A stretch of 64,000 bases of DNA from Norana najaformis (taxonomy: Eukaryota; Annelida; Clitellata; Crassiclitellata; Hormogastridae): NCBI GenBank assembly GCA_964023275.1, contig OZ029929.1, positions 12,264,927-12,328,926 on the forward strand. The letters run 5' to 3'. Both the position numbers and the translations under genes were made by a program. The notes beneath the pieces were generated by a model. The model saw only the letters and a program-made list of their open reading frames with translations. It was not told where the DNA came from and ran no database searches. Every line of letters begins with the position of its first letter. Position 1 is the first letter of the stretch. Below, piece by piece: positions 9,553 through 21,184 of this stretch.

Positions 9553-12064
9553 TTGCAATTTTGGTTGTAACTTCTTCAGAAGCGACTTCACCGCGAGGAT
9601 CTTGTAAAGTTTTCGGAGCTGAATCCATTCTAACTGTTCTCCTTTCTGTAGCTCCTTTATTATCCACTGTCTTGTAGCCCACGGGGGTTACTCTTCGTGC
9701 AAACGCTTCTTTCTCGGTTTGTGCTCTTTCCGTCGCGTTTGCTCTTGCCTTTATATAGGCTTCTGACGTTAATGATCTCTTCTTTACTTTGACAGCCTTG
9801 GCTTGGTTCGGTGAGCTAAGAAAGCTGTCCAGAGACTTTAATTCGTCAGCCTTTAGAGACTGGTATTCCGTCAAAGCATTCGATGGCTGATTAAAAAAAC
9901 CTTCAAATCTCCCGTCATGCAATACGTAGGTCCAGGCTTTGCCTTTCCTCACAGCTTTATAGGCCGCAAGAATGTGGTCGGTTTCGGACCCCGTCTCTTG
10001 CAGTATATCTTTTAGTAATGTTCTCTCGCTTTTCAGGTCTGCCTTGTAGGCACTAAGAACCTCGTTTGGGACGCTTTGTGATGTGGCATAACTGGAAAGG
10101 ACCTTTTCTTCAGAAATATCGGTCACATCTCGGATTTTACCATGTAGTGCTTCTGGCAAGGCAATCAGAATGCATATTCTAACATCCCAACTCTCCTCCC
10201 TAGAAGCCGTTTGGCGACTGACTACTGAGGTCTTTGCGGTACTGGTACTTCGGGATTGTGCGGTCTCTTCTTTTTTGAGTTCTTCAGCTAAAGTTTTCTT
10301 GATTGCTGTTGTTAGTTCACTTTTTGCAGGCTTTTCAGGCTTTTCTTTTTGATCTTCTTCAGCTAAAATTTTCTGGATTTCTAAATCATCTTCAGCTGTG
10401 TTTTGTCCATTCCGAGAAGGTGTTGTTTGCTGATTCTCCTGAGGATTTGTTTTCTGGGCCTCTTGTTCTCCCGTTCCGTCCAGATTTTGTTGGCGAAGAA
10501 AACTATCCAGCGACGTAAGTTCGTCTTTCTTCAAAGCCTCATATTCTGTCAGTGCATTAGAAGGCTGCTGGAAAAATGCTTTAAATCTGTCATCAAGCTT
10601 CGTATGGTTCCAAGCTTCACCTCGCCTCAGCCCTTTGTAGTTCGCGATGAAAACCCAGGCTAACGATCCCGCTTCTGGTACTATCAGTTTTAAAAGTTTC
10701 CTCTCCTTTTGCTTTGCTGTACTATAGGAAGCAAGAGCCTCGGTTGGAACGCTTTTGGCTTTTGCGTAGTTCTCTAGAAGTATTATCTCATCGTCGTCGG
10801 TTTTTGAGATTAGCAGTTTTAGTACGTCCGGGAGTTTATTTCGGAGATATTCCATGAGACTTTGACTCTCCGTCACAATTTTACCTACATCCTGAGTATT
10901 ATTTACTTCGAGATTCTTAGGCTGCGATTCTGCAGACTCTGAGACGTTGGCTTTGCTGATTGCTGCAGTTTCTGCTCTTTCCGGTGGTGCGGAGGTTGGC
11001 TTTTCGAATACTTCAGTGGTTGCTCTGTATGATTCTTCAGTCAACATTCTCGCTATTTGTAAGTCATCTTCGGTTTTGTTCTGTCCATTTTTCTGAGGTT
11101 TTGTTGTTTCAGTCTTCTGAGTTACCTCACGTTCTTCAGCCTTTCCTTTTTCGGCTCTCAGCTTTTCAGGTTCTGCGGTTCCTGTCTGTCGAGCTTCAGA
11201 GGTTTTTGCTCCTTCTGATATGACGACGGTAGCGATTTCTGACTTTGATTCTTGTGATTTGTCGTCTTCAGCAAATATTCTCTCTATTTCTAAGTCATCT
11301 TGGGCTTTGTTCTGTTCATTCTCTGTAGTTTGCGTTTTCTGAGTCTTTTGTTCTTCGGCTCTCTTTCTACGAGATACTTTTAGAAGTCTGGGTTCTGCTT
11401 TTTTTGCTTTAGCTTCGTAGTCGATCGTATAATTCGTTGGTCGTTGATCTTTACTTATATTATACAATCCTTTGGCCAACTTCGTAATTACAGACTCTTT
11501 ATCGTCTAGATCTGTGAATATGTTTTCATCGATGTCATAGTCTACTCTAGGTCTGTTTCTTTGAAGCAACACCCTTGTGCTGTCTATGTGATTGTTTTCA
11601 ATCCGAGGAATATCAGATTTTACTTTTTGTTGCAAACTGTCTAAGTTCTTTTCCCAACTTTTTCTGGTGTGTTTATGAGTACGTTTCAACAAGTTAACGA
11701 GAGTTTTTGAAAGTATGGCTGACTCCATCGACCTTTTATATTTTACAGACTCAATAGAAGCTTCCGTCGCATTCGAGGGAGTCACAACGTGTGAGTTTCT
11801 TCTCGATATTATATTTTCACGACCCGGTTCAACATCGTTGGGGCGCGTAGGGTCATGAAGATCGTCAATGATCTCTTTATTGTCCACATGCAACCTTCCA
11901 GCTAACTTGTTTGTTTTTGTGAGGTTACGAAATGAATTAAAACGTGATGTATCCTTCCGAACGCTTCTGCTCACATTAAAAACCTCTGTAGCATTATTTC
12001 CACTTTCAAAGTCCGCAAAGACTCTTTCAAATACAATGAGGACGAGGAGAAACACTGCGTACAT
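9553..12064 (-). CDS. Large exon of a putative type I membrane protein, unit A copy
   Basis: Start ATG at 12064, chosen because it opens a clear signal peptide (MYAVFLLVLIVFERVFA) 27 codons after a likely acceptor (TTTTCTTTTAG, exon start 12147). Order by residue: signal 1-17; a basic N-glycosylation-rich region to about 240; acidic blocks with the motif DDLEI-x-x-I/L-x-x-E at several places; first domain about 390-522; linker; second domain about 624-750; linker to 837. Both domains share PSNALTEY and ELxSLDSFL. The exon ends AATTGCAA with donor GTAAGG in phase 1, matching the transmembrane exon at 7633-7711. With the downstream exons the protein would be about 939 residues. Unspliced, it would stop at 9506 inside a SINE. 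The family is not recognised; the cell-surface location is inferred from signal peptide plus helix. Confidence 0.75.
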
Positions 12065-12158
12065 AGCCGTACGTGGGGAATGACACGATTCCTTGAAGCA
12101 ACGAAACGACACAGCGTGTTGTGAAATTTGGTCTTGGAGTAGAACTTCTAAAAGAAAA

Positions 12159-15100
12159 TCGACATGCAACTCCTTTCCTTTCACGCTTGAATGAATTCCA
12201 GTTTAAATCGTCTTCCTGTGTTCATCGATTCTTTGCATGTCTACTTAAGCCATTTAAGAACGCAAGACACATTTATCGTAGGTGCAACATAGTACCGAGC
12301 CCTACAAATAGAAAAGTTGCTGACAATTTATCGGGTAAATGTTTTATTATTAGGATGATGTATTTATATTGAGTTTTCTTGTGTTCTTAAATACTTGTAA
12401 ACCGATGTGCGATTAGCTATTGGTTAATAAAGAATATACTTATTTACTTACTTACTCACTGACTTACTTACAGATAAATGTTAATATACCGAGAAGATTA
12501 ATAGGTATTTAGGCAAGATTAATAGGTATTTTGGTAATAATACATTCAGAGTTTGAAATTATTACCAAATCAATTCAAACACTGGGAGAGTCCCCACAAA
12601 GTTTCTACAATTAATGGATATCTATATAATTTTAGTGTTAGACGCATAAGTGCGAAGTCCGCATAGCTGGCCATGATCGAGCTACTACTATCTGAATCAG
12701 TGCATATAGTTCATACAGCGTACATTATCGAGGACAGGCAGACTGAATATCTAGCAATTAAGTGATTCGGCTGTTAAACAGCGTTGTTGTAGCTGTTGCT
12801 GAAAGTTCTCAAGATTCTAACAATTATTCTCTTGTGCGAGTAGCAATATGAGAGTTTCAAAGAAGGGACTCCACCTAACTTTAGCGGCGACTTCTTCGTA
12901 TTGTATCTGTACTTCTGTGTTTAAGGTAGGCCGACAGATAAACAGATAAAGTAACTTGTTGCCACGACTATATAGACACTTCTCATGCTTGCATTTATTT
13001 AACAGCTGGTTGAAGGATTTACGAATGAAGAACAATCACAAACTCAATAATCCAACAGCAGGACATCGCCTTTAAATTGGCTCAGATGATTGGTTTCTGT
13101 GGACAGATACCGATCCAGCTATTAACCGTTCTCACTGTACTTGCTAAGCCGCTACCTCTGTTTGACGTATCATTGAAAGCTCAATTCCTTCAGGTTGCTG
13201 TAAATAAATCCTAAATGACGGGCTTAAGAAATGTTATAGACTTTATTTAAGTGTTTCACGTTATAAAAATTATAAAAGCTATGGTCTCAGCAAAACCTTG
13301 TATGGCTATAAATATCGATCTACAAAATGGTAGCCATCTTTTGACCAACTCGACTGGTATATTGCCTTCCAAAAGATAACAGATTGCAAAACTTCGCCAC
13401 TGTCTCTAGTCGGGTGATGCCAGTCCAAGGCCTGGATCAAAGAAGATGGCGACACTAATCACAGCGTCGTTAAACAGAAACTATCCGTTATCGCCAGGTT
13501 TTATTCTAACAAAGACACGATGTAAGATGGATATCAACTGGGGTATATCATAAAAGCTAGGGGTTAGGTAAGGTCGACGGCAGCGGCCCTGAGAGCCGTA
13601 AGATGTCGTTAAACAATGCAAACTAATAGTCTACTATTACTACCACAGCTACCACCACCACCACCACTACTACTACTACTCCGAACTCGGCGTCTTTAGA
13701 AAAGAAACTAAGCAATATACAATTTTCAACCTAGTTTAGTATCCTGTCATCCGAAAGATAAAAATGGCCATCCGTTAGACAAAATTGTCTGATAGTTTAG
13801 TTCCTTGTTCTCTGAAAGACAAAACATTTAATCCTAGTTTCGTATCTTGTCCTCTCAGGACAAAATTGCATCATAGTTCAAGTCCTTTTTCTACATTAGT
13901 TATATAGTCCATTCCAGAAACAACTGAACGTTCACGAAAGTAAAGACGAAAACAACACTTTCCTGTTATAAGAAACCATGACAGTTTATGACGAAAACTG
14001 TATGAAATGCCTGGCCCAAGATTCCTCAATGTTTGACTTAGCTTAGACATATCGCTGGCAGGATCTGTTATAGGAATCTGAACTTACCCTGCGCATACTG
14101 AAGTTCTTACTTAGTACTTCAAACGGTTGGAACTGCATGTTTTGCTTAACTTTCCATAAAGAAATTGAAACTATTGTGACGTCATGCCAGGAGTATATAT
14201 TATGACGGTGTGGAAATTGAAACTATTGTGACGTCATGCCGAATTGTAATTGCGTAATTAGTAACTTGTATCTAATGCACAAGGCATATGTGATGGCGAG
14301 TGTACATTCAAGACTGAAGTTCATTTTCTTCTAGAAATATACCCTGACCCATCAGGTGTACCGCATTCCCAATCCTCTCAAGATTTCTGTCTTTGAAACG
14401 CACCCATCATAACGGCTTCCCTGTCACCTTTTCCCCATCAACGGGATCATTTTCTTAATAGGTTATTGATCTGACGTAGCGCTCGTGAATAAGCCTATGC
14501 TCTGTTCTTATTTTTTAAGTAAATTGAAATTCTCCACAACGATTTCTGCTGAATAGCGCCCATCGACTGCTGCCCGAGTATCAAATACTGGCGCTAAAGA
14601 AATTCTCAGATTACATTAGACAGACTCAGCCCTGACATCGTCGGATTACCGACAACATGCCTACTTAGCTACATCGGTTAAGTGCTTATGCCCAGGAGCC
14701 TCTGTGCGTGAGGATCCCAGGTTCGCGTCCCGGTCGTGGCTTATTTCGGAGATATAAATCTCGGGCTATACGGTCCGTGCACGGGGACCTTAAACGGCGT
14801 GGCGCCCATGCAAACGGGCAGCGGTGGTGAAGGATCTCACCCGATGAATTCATTGAAAAATGAGCAAAGTCGAGGCCATACGGTCGCTATATAAAACCTA
14901 TACATTTATTTCATTTATTTATTTAAAGCGATACCGAAAACATTACCGTGTCGTTAGATGCCAAAATTGCTGTCAGGAATAGAAAACCCGTATGTTCGTG
15001 AAATGTCTTTTTTTTCTCCCTACATGTACTGCCAGGATCTTTCCTGGCCAAACATCTTAATAAATAAGTTTCCTTCTTAAATCATGCTACTGCCATTTTA

Positions 15101-16117
15101 AACTGCACACGTTTCCCTTCTGTCGATCCCCTCTCTGTCAAACCAGCTAACCCTTTTAAAGCCCAATCCTTTCAGACGCACCTTTCATTCAATCGTGCCC
15201 TGAACTCACTTAAGCGTGACCGTGTATGTATGTATGTATATATGTGTTACTAAATTTGTAAAGCCCCTTTTAAGTAAAAAGGCGCTGCAGCACGGCTACC
15301 TAACGGTCTCTAAATAGGAACGTCTTGAGACCGGCGGAAAATGTTTCTGGAACTGCTGAACTAGCAAGGGATCGGATGTCTGGTGGAAGAGTGTACCATA
15401 CACCTGGTACTTTTATGTAGCGCTAATATACACTTTCTTCGCTACAGGTGCCCATCAGGAAAGTACAAACGGGGAATCAGTCTCTATTCTTGACCTAATA
15501 TCTGAAATCTGCTTCCGCCTTGTTTCTTCTTAAAGCAGAAGCTTAAAACATTATTGATCAGTAAGGCGTACTGATCTGTAGTGGCGAAAACAGACTTTTG
15601 CTATCGATAAAGTAAGCAAGATCGTACCGAAGGTTTAGTAAGTTGAAAGTTTTTACAACCTTTTCAAGTCTCAAACGAGAACTCCTTTAGTTTCCAAGTT
15701 TTATCATCTTTTGTGCAAGACCAAGAAGTATCCAACTAGCATTCTGGGATTACATACATACATGCATCCATACAAACCTATACAATATAAAACATACGAA
15801 CATACATATATACATACATAGGCCTACAAACATACATATAGACATAAATACACACATGCATACAATCCAATACAACACATACAAACATACATACTTACAC
15901 ACATACGTAGACCTACATATGTACATACATACATACATGCGTACAATCCAATCCAATACAATACATTCGAACATACATATATCCATACATACATATACAC
16001 ATACATAACTACATGCATATTATATTCATGTATGCATACATACATGCTTAAATAGACATACGTAAGAAATATCGATAAGTGCAACAACTCAATCTACAAA
16101 TAAAAGGTATTCAGCAC
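12159..16117. other. Unit B intergenic DNA
   Basis: Holds the copy of unit A's 1-6018 without the transposase-like locus: the SINE-like fragment (about 13390-13480), the CRE pair (14177-14236), a SINE (about 14656-14925), an extra repeat insertion (about 14962-15470) and CATA microsatellite (15750-16040). The unit A gene's 5' untranslated exon, if it exists, should lie somewhere here; I could not place it. Confidence 0.55.
14656..14925 (+). mobile_element. tRNA-headed SINE present only in unit B
   Basis: Starts with a tRNA-like head (TCGGTTAAGTGCTTATGCCC, B box GGTTCGCGTCC) followed by a body with GGCAGCGGTGGTGAAGGATC and TCATTGAAAAATGAGC. The matching position in unit A (about 5382) is uninterrupted, so insertion followed the duplication. 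Other copies of the family: about 53597-53850 (+), a partial copy at 42545-42665 (-) and a fragment at 53920-54020. Confidence 0.8.
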
Positions 16118-16240
16118 CTAATTCGGAACTGGTATTGTATAATCGAATGCGCCAAAATCACTTCGTTTTGCTATTTCAACAGAGTCGAACATGTGTTGTT
16201 CAATTACAGATTTATGAACTGTCGCTTCATTTGTCTCGAA
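16118..16240 (-). CDS. Candidate tail exon, unit B copy
   Basis: Counterpart of 6019-6165. The frame is open for 40 codons and stops at a TAG (16118-16120) formed by a CAT to AAT change plus neighbouring differences. F to S and Y to S changes remove the tyrosine of the DYVEI motif seen in unit A. Low confidence for the same reasons as the unit A exon. Confidence 0.3.
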   Translation of the reverse strand, partial: FETNEATVHKSVIEQHMFDSVEIAKRSDFGAFDYTIPVPN

Positions 16241-16454
16241 CTAGTTGCATCGGTTCAAAGTGACTATTTCTCTTTGAACTACTACTGGCCATACATGAGA
16301 AGCGATGTTCACGCAGTCTTAGGGTCGAGTTGTTTCGTCGACAGATGTCACTGAGATCCAGGAATGCGCCGAATTTGTCCCTTCCGTTCCGTGAGCGTTG
16401 AATGGACCGTCTGCATATGAAGGTTCCTCGATGACAAGCTAATAAACAATTAAA

Positions 16455-16945
16455 ATGACATCTGTGCTGTTTCGTGTTTCACCACTACGCCGAACTACAC
16501 CACACACTACACTACACAGTTACACAATCTCTGTTCCAAGCTCAATCGTCATACCAACAAATACTGCACTCGATCTATGGACGCTAAGACTCTTCTTGTG
16601 CCTCGTACCACAACAGTGTTGGGTTCTAGAACGTCCTCGATTGCTGATCCACGGCTTTGGAATTCGCTGCCATTTTCGATTCGATCTCTCAGTTCTGCGA
16701 TGTCATTCATTAAGACTCGTCTAGACGTAATACTCATCTGTTTCAACTTTCTTACCAGCCGTAGCCTAGCTTCTGGTTTCTCTGATCTATCGAAATCCAA
16801 CCCAGCTTCTCGAATGGAATATGATTTTGATTATGAATTCACTCGAAGCGACCATCGATTGATGCCTTGGGCATTACGACAGCGGCGCCATAGAAGTCAT
16901 TAAATTGGATTTTATTTAGATTAGAATAGATTAATAAAGAATACA
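16455..16945 (+). mobile_element. CR1-like LINE, 3' remnant (unit B)
   Basis: Copy of 6380-6870 carried along by the segmental duplication, with the same LLVPRTTTVLGSRTS and WNSLPF blocks. It keeps the more canonical WNSLP where unit A has WNSLI. Confidence 0.7.
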
Positions 16946-17150
16946 TGTGATTCAACTCAACATACATTTTCTCTTTGCCATAGATCATTCAGTTTGCCAT
17001 AGAAGGTATGCTGTATGAGGTCACAAAATGGCGATATGTAAATTCTTTCATAAATACATGCATTTAGACGCATACATACATACACAAATACATGCATACA
17101 TACAGACATACAGATACCTACATGTACAGATACATACATAAATGTCTTAC

Positions 17151-17232
17151 CATGTCTTGCTTAAGGACTATATAAGCTCTCTTGTTTCTCTTTCGCCATT
17201 CGGCTATTTGCTTCCTGCATGCTTTCGCTACT
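17151..17232 (-). CDS. Juxtamembrane exon of the unit B membrane protein
   Basis: Exon of 82 bases, the same length, splice sites (acceptor TTCTTTTAACGCAG, donor GTAAGA) and phase as 7077-7158. It encodes the basic EWRKRNKRAYIVLKQDM segment. Confidence 0.72.
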
Positions 17233-17707
17233 CTGCGTTAAAAGAAATAGTTAGATTAAGAGCAAAAGAAATGAGACAGTCGTGGCATTGAACCAGCTTT
17301 GCCCAAAACTTTGTCAGCTATCCACAATTATCAATAAAAACTGTGTTATTCATGAACACCTATCATTGAAAATATATTCGTGACGATAATTACTGCCAGT
17401 TTTGAAATCATTTACATTCAGATGCATTGCATAACAAAACAACCATTTTACACCTGCATTTGCCAACATCGAGGCACAAATTCGTCAGGTCATAAGAGGT
17501 CAGTATAGGTCAGTTCATAAGCTATATGAACACGTGATTCGTAAGCCTACGCTTGAACAATCCAGTGTCAGTCAATTCCTTCTGGTCAACAGGTGGGGAG
17601 TTCCTAGTGGACCATAATACTTCAATAATTATTCTAAGATTATAAGATGAAGATTAACTGCAGTAACTCAACTTAAAAGCCACTAGGACTCGTTATTTCG
17701 TACTTAC

Positions 17708-17786
17708 ATCAGGGCTACAATCAACATCACGACCAATGAAACGAGGATCGCGAATTTCACCAGATTGTCGTGAATGATCTGTACGT
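17708..17786 (-). CDS. Transmembrane exon of the unit B membrane protein
   Basis: Exon of 79 bases between acceptor TTTTGTCTACTACAG and donor GTAAGT, equivalent to 7633-7711. It encodes a single hydrophobic helix and joins the large exon (end 18673) in phase 1. Confidence 0.75.
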
Positions 17787-18504
17787 CTGTAGTAGACAAA
17801 ACAAGCTGTTCATATAGTGAATCGGTTTCAGTTCTGCAGCACAGAATTATATTTAACTACGTCAACTACTTGCTTACCCACCGTAACCTGGCTTCTGGTT
17901 TCTCTGGCCCATCGGAATTCGACCCGGCATCTCCAACAGTATATGATTTTTGACTGCGATTTTGACTTGAAGGGACCATCGATTGAAACCTTCAGCATTA
18001 TGATAACGGCACTATAGAAGTCATTAGATTAGACTAGATTAGGTTAGACTATCAGCCAGTCGCCTGTCTGATTACCAACTTGGAACATAGCTTTAAAAGC
18101 AGCTTTCAGTAACAGCAAACATTCAGCGATGGACAAGGTCGCAGATCGACGAGAACATTATAAGCATGTTTCTGATACTGAACGCTACTGACTTACATAC
18201 TTACATACCAATCGCTCACAAGATCAACTTCCCCAACAGCGCCGTCGACGTCGATATGGACCACATATGGATACCACATAGAAGCCAGATGATCCACTAA
18301 TGCGCATTCCATATGGATTGCAGATGGGTTAACTTCTACATGGCATCCATATGGTGTAGACATTCTGATTAACTATGTAAAGCCATATGTAAATATGTCT
18401 TATATACTAGGCACAGTAGGTACTAGGGTCTACGACGACCTTAAAACGGCCCTGTGTAAAGCAAAAGTAAGGTACCCCATATCCCACAAGTGACACTTAG
18501 CGAA

Positions 18505-18665
18505 GGCGCTCATTTCCCAGTGCATCGCAGGACTTACCGTTTACTTCCCAGCTTACACTAAATTATACCGCTTCGTGACAGAGGCACGTGTGCGCAAACA
18601 ACTTGCACAGGGCCGTTACAAGGAGTCGAACCCTCAACCGCATGACCACCGTGCCGCCCATTGTT
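18505..18665 (-). mobile_element. tRNA-derived SINE after the unit B large exon
   Basis: Equivalent to 9325-9545. The B box is here the perfect consensus GGTTCGACTCC, where unit A has GGTTTGACTCC. As a result the read-through frame has CGA (Arg) instead of TGA and runs 21 residues further, to a stop at 18563. Confidence 0.7.
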
Positions 18666-18672
18666 GCCTTAC

Positions 18673-20935
18673 TTGCAATTTTGGTTGTAACTTCTTCAGA
18701 AGCGACTTCACCGCGAGGATCTTGTAAAGTTTTCGGAGCTGAATCCATTCTAACTGTTCTCCTTTCTGTAGCTCCTTTATTATCCACTGTCTTGTAGCCC
18801 ACGGGGGTTACTCTTCGTGCAAACGCTTCTTCCTCGGTTTGTGCTCTTTCCGTCGCGTTTGCTCTTGCCTTTATATAGGCTTCTGACGTTAATGATCTCT
18901 TCTTTACTTTGGCAGCCTTGGCTTGGTTCGGTGAGCTAAGAAAGCTGTCCAGAGACTTTAATTCGTCAGCCTTTAGAGACTGGTATTCCGTCAAAGCATT
19001 CGATGGCTGATTAAAAAAACCTTCAAATCTCCCGTCATGCAATACGTAGGTCCAGGCTTTGCCTTTCCTCACAGCTTTATAGGCCGAAAGGATGTTGTCG
19101 GTTTCGGACCCCGTCTCTTGCAGTATATCTTTTAGTAATGTTCTCTCACTTTTCAGGTCTGCCTTGTAGGCACTGAGAACCTCGTTTGGGACGCTTTGTG
19201 ATGTGGCATAGCTCGAAAGGACCTTTTCTTCAGAATGATCGGTCACATCTCGGATTTTACCATGTAGTGCTTCTGGCAAGGCATACAGAATGCATATTCT
19301 AACATCCCAACTCTCCTCCCTAGAGGCCGTTTGGCGATTGACCACTGAGGTCTTTGCGGTACTGGTACCTTGGGATTGTGCGGTCTCTTCTTCAGCTAAA
19401 GTTTTCTCGATTCCTAAATCATTTTGAGATGTTGTTACTTCACTCTCTGCAGGTCTAGGTGTTTCATTCTTTTCTTTTTGATCGTCATCAGCAAAAATTT
19501 TCTCGATTTCTAAATCATCTTGAGATGTTGTTACTTCACTCTCTGCAGGTCTGGGTGTTTCAGTCTTTTCTTTTTGATCTTCTTCAGCTAAAATTTTCTC
19601 GATTTCTAAATCATCATGAGGTGTTGTTACTTCGCTCTCTGTAGGTGTAGGTGCTTCAGTCTTTTCTTTTCGATCTTCTTCATCTAAAATTTTCTCGATT
19701 TCTAAATCATCACGAGGTGTTGTTACTTCACTCTCTGCAGGTCTTTCAGTATTTGCTTGTATAGTTTCTTCAGCTAAAATCTTCTCAAGTTCTAAATCAT
19801 CATCTTTTGTTAGTTCACTTTCTGCAGATGTTTCAGTTTTTGCTTTTTCAGCTTCTTCAGCTAAAATTTTCTTGATTTCTAAATCATCTTGAGGTGTTGT
19901 TACTTCACTCTCTGCAGGTTTAGGTGCTTCAGTGTTTTCTTTTTGATCTTCTTCAGCTAAAATTTTCTCGATTTCTAAATCGTCACGAGGTGTTGTTACT
20001 TCACTCTCTGCAGGTTTAGGTGCTTCAGTGTTTTCTTTTTGATCTTCTTCAGCTAAAATTTTCTCGATTTCTAAATCATCACGAGGTGTTGTTACTTCAC
20101 TCTCTGCAGGTTTAGGTGCTTCAGTCTTTTCTTTTTGATCTTCTTCAGCTAAAATTTTCTCGATTTCTAAATCATCACGAGGTGTCGTTACTTCACTCTC
20201 TGCGGGTTTAGGTGCTTCAGTCTTTTCTTTTTGATCTTCTTCAGCTAAAATTTTCTCGATTTCTAAATCATCACGAGGTGTTGTTACTTCATTCTCTGCA
20301 GGTTTAGGTGCTTCAGTCTTTTCTTTTTGATCTTCTTCAGCTAAAATTTTCTCGATTTCTAAATCATCACGAGGTGTTGTTACTTCACTCACTGCAGGTT
20401 TAGGTGCTTCAGTCTTTTCTTTTTGATCGTCATCAGCAAAAATTTTTTCGATTTCTAAATCATCTTGAGATGTTGTTACTTCACTCTCTGCAGGTTTAGG
20501 CGTTTCAGTCTTTTCTTTTTGATCTTCTTCATCTAAAATTTTCTCGATTTCTAAATCATCACGAGGTGTTGTTACTTCACTCTCTGCAGGTTTAGGTGCT
20601 TCAGTCTTTTCTTTTTGATCTTCTTCATCTAAAATTTTCTCAATTTCTAAATCATCACGAGGTGTTGTTACTTCACTCTCTGCAGGTTTAGGCGTTTCAG
20701 TCTTTTCTTTTTCATCTTCTTCAGCAAGCATTTTCTTCATGTCTAATTCATCTTGAGCTTGGTTTTGTTCGTTTTCAATAGATTTCGTTGTCTCAGCCTC
20801 TTGAGCTTGGACTAGTCCTTCATCCTTTTCTTTTGAGGCTTCTTCTTGTAGCAATCTCTCTAATTCTGGGTCATCCTGAGCTCCTGCGAATCCATGAGTA
20901 AGGAGAAGAAAGAGATAGATTAGAAACATCTCCAT
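18673..20935 (-). CDS. Large exon of a putative type I membrane protein, unit B copy
   Basis: Start ATG at 20935, which opens a signal peptide (MEMFLIYLFLLLTHGFAGA); the exon itself begins at 20961 after the acceptor TTCTTATTTTCAG, and an in-frame TAG separates acceptor from ATG. The mature part begins QDDPELERLLQEE and then has about 14 tandem copies of a 32-residue repeat of type DDLEIEKILAEEDQKEKTE plus a PKPAESEVTT tail. One folded-looking domain follows (ESWDVRICI to SLDSFL), over 90% identical by eye to the second domain of the unit A protein. The donor GTAAGG in phase 1 leads to the exons at 17708-17786 and 17151-17232. The first of the two unit A domains is absent. No hits to a known family from memory. 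Confidence 0.75.
19395..20745 (-). repeat. Coding minisatellite, 96-bp unit
   Basis: About 14 tandem copies of 96 bases, in frame, each encoding one 32-residue acidic repeat. Central copies are nearly identical and edge copies diverge (29-30 residues at the two copies near 19750-19850), the usual picture of unequal exchange. The unit A gene has only scattered single copies of the motif. Confidence 0.95.
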
Positions 20936-21019
20936 ATCTATGAAATGACAATGGCAAGTTCCTGAAAATAAGAAAGACTGGCATGTAAGACGACTGTAAA
21001 AGACCAAAAATATCAAATA

Positions 21020-21138
21020 CTTTATTATTATTATTATTGTTATTGTTGTTGTTGTTGCTATATTATTATTATTATTGTTGTTGTTGCTGTTGCTATATTA
21101 TTATTATTATTATTATTTGTTATTATTATTATTACTAC

Positions 21139-21172
<34 letters not shown>

Positions 21173-21184
21173 GTTATTATTATG
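21020..21184 (+). repeat. (ATT)n microsatellite
   Basis: Imperfect ATT/GTT repeat directly upstream (minus-strand sense) of the unit B gene's 5' region. A second short tract lies at 21706-21731. Confidence 0.95.

Larger units (their letters stand above)
1..12158. repeat. Segmental duplication, unit A
   Basis: The first bases of the window match the bases from 12160 onward almost without change, and similarity continues in blocks: 1-2276 with 12160-14236, 4955-5340 with 14237-14620, 5700-8590 with 15690-18665. The repeated block contains non-coding DNA, a LINE remnant, two small exons and a gene. Unit A has two things unit B lacks: about 2.7 kb with a transposase-like pseudogene (2281-4954) and a local tandem duplication of the gene's 3' end (8130-9018 repeated at 9019-9970). 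Position 1 corresponds to sequence just upstream of the large exon of the gene at 9553-12064, so another gene copy probably lies just left of the window. Confidence 0.95.
12159..20961. repeat. Segmental duplication, unit B
   Basis: This is the second copy of the tandem block. Compared with unit A it lacks the transposase-like insert at 14236 and carries two extra insertions, a tRNA-headed SINE (about 14656-14925) and about 0.5 kb of other repeat (about 14962-15470). The flanking DNA is nearly identical to unit A, while the central parts of the two genes differ strongly because the coding minisatellite expanded in this unit. Confidence 0.93.

Noticed and set aside
19395..20745. CRISPR-like array
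   Set aside because: Repeats are contiguous, coding and without unique spacers, in an animal genome.
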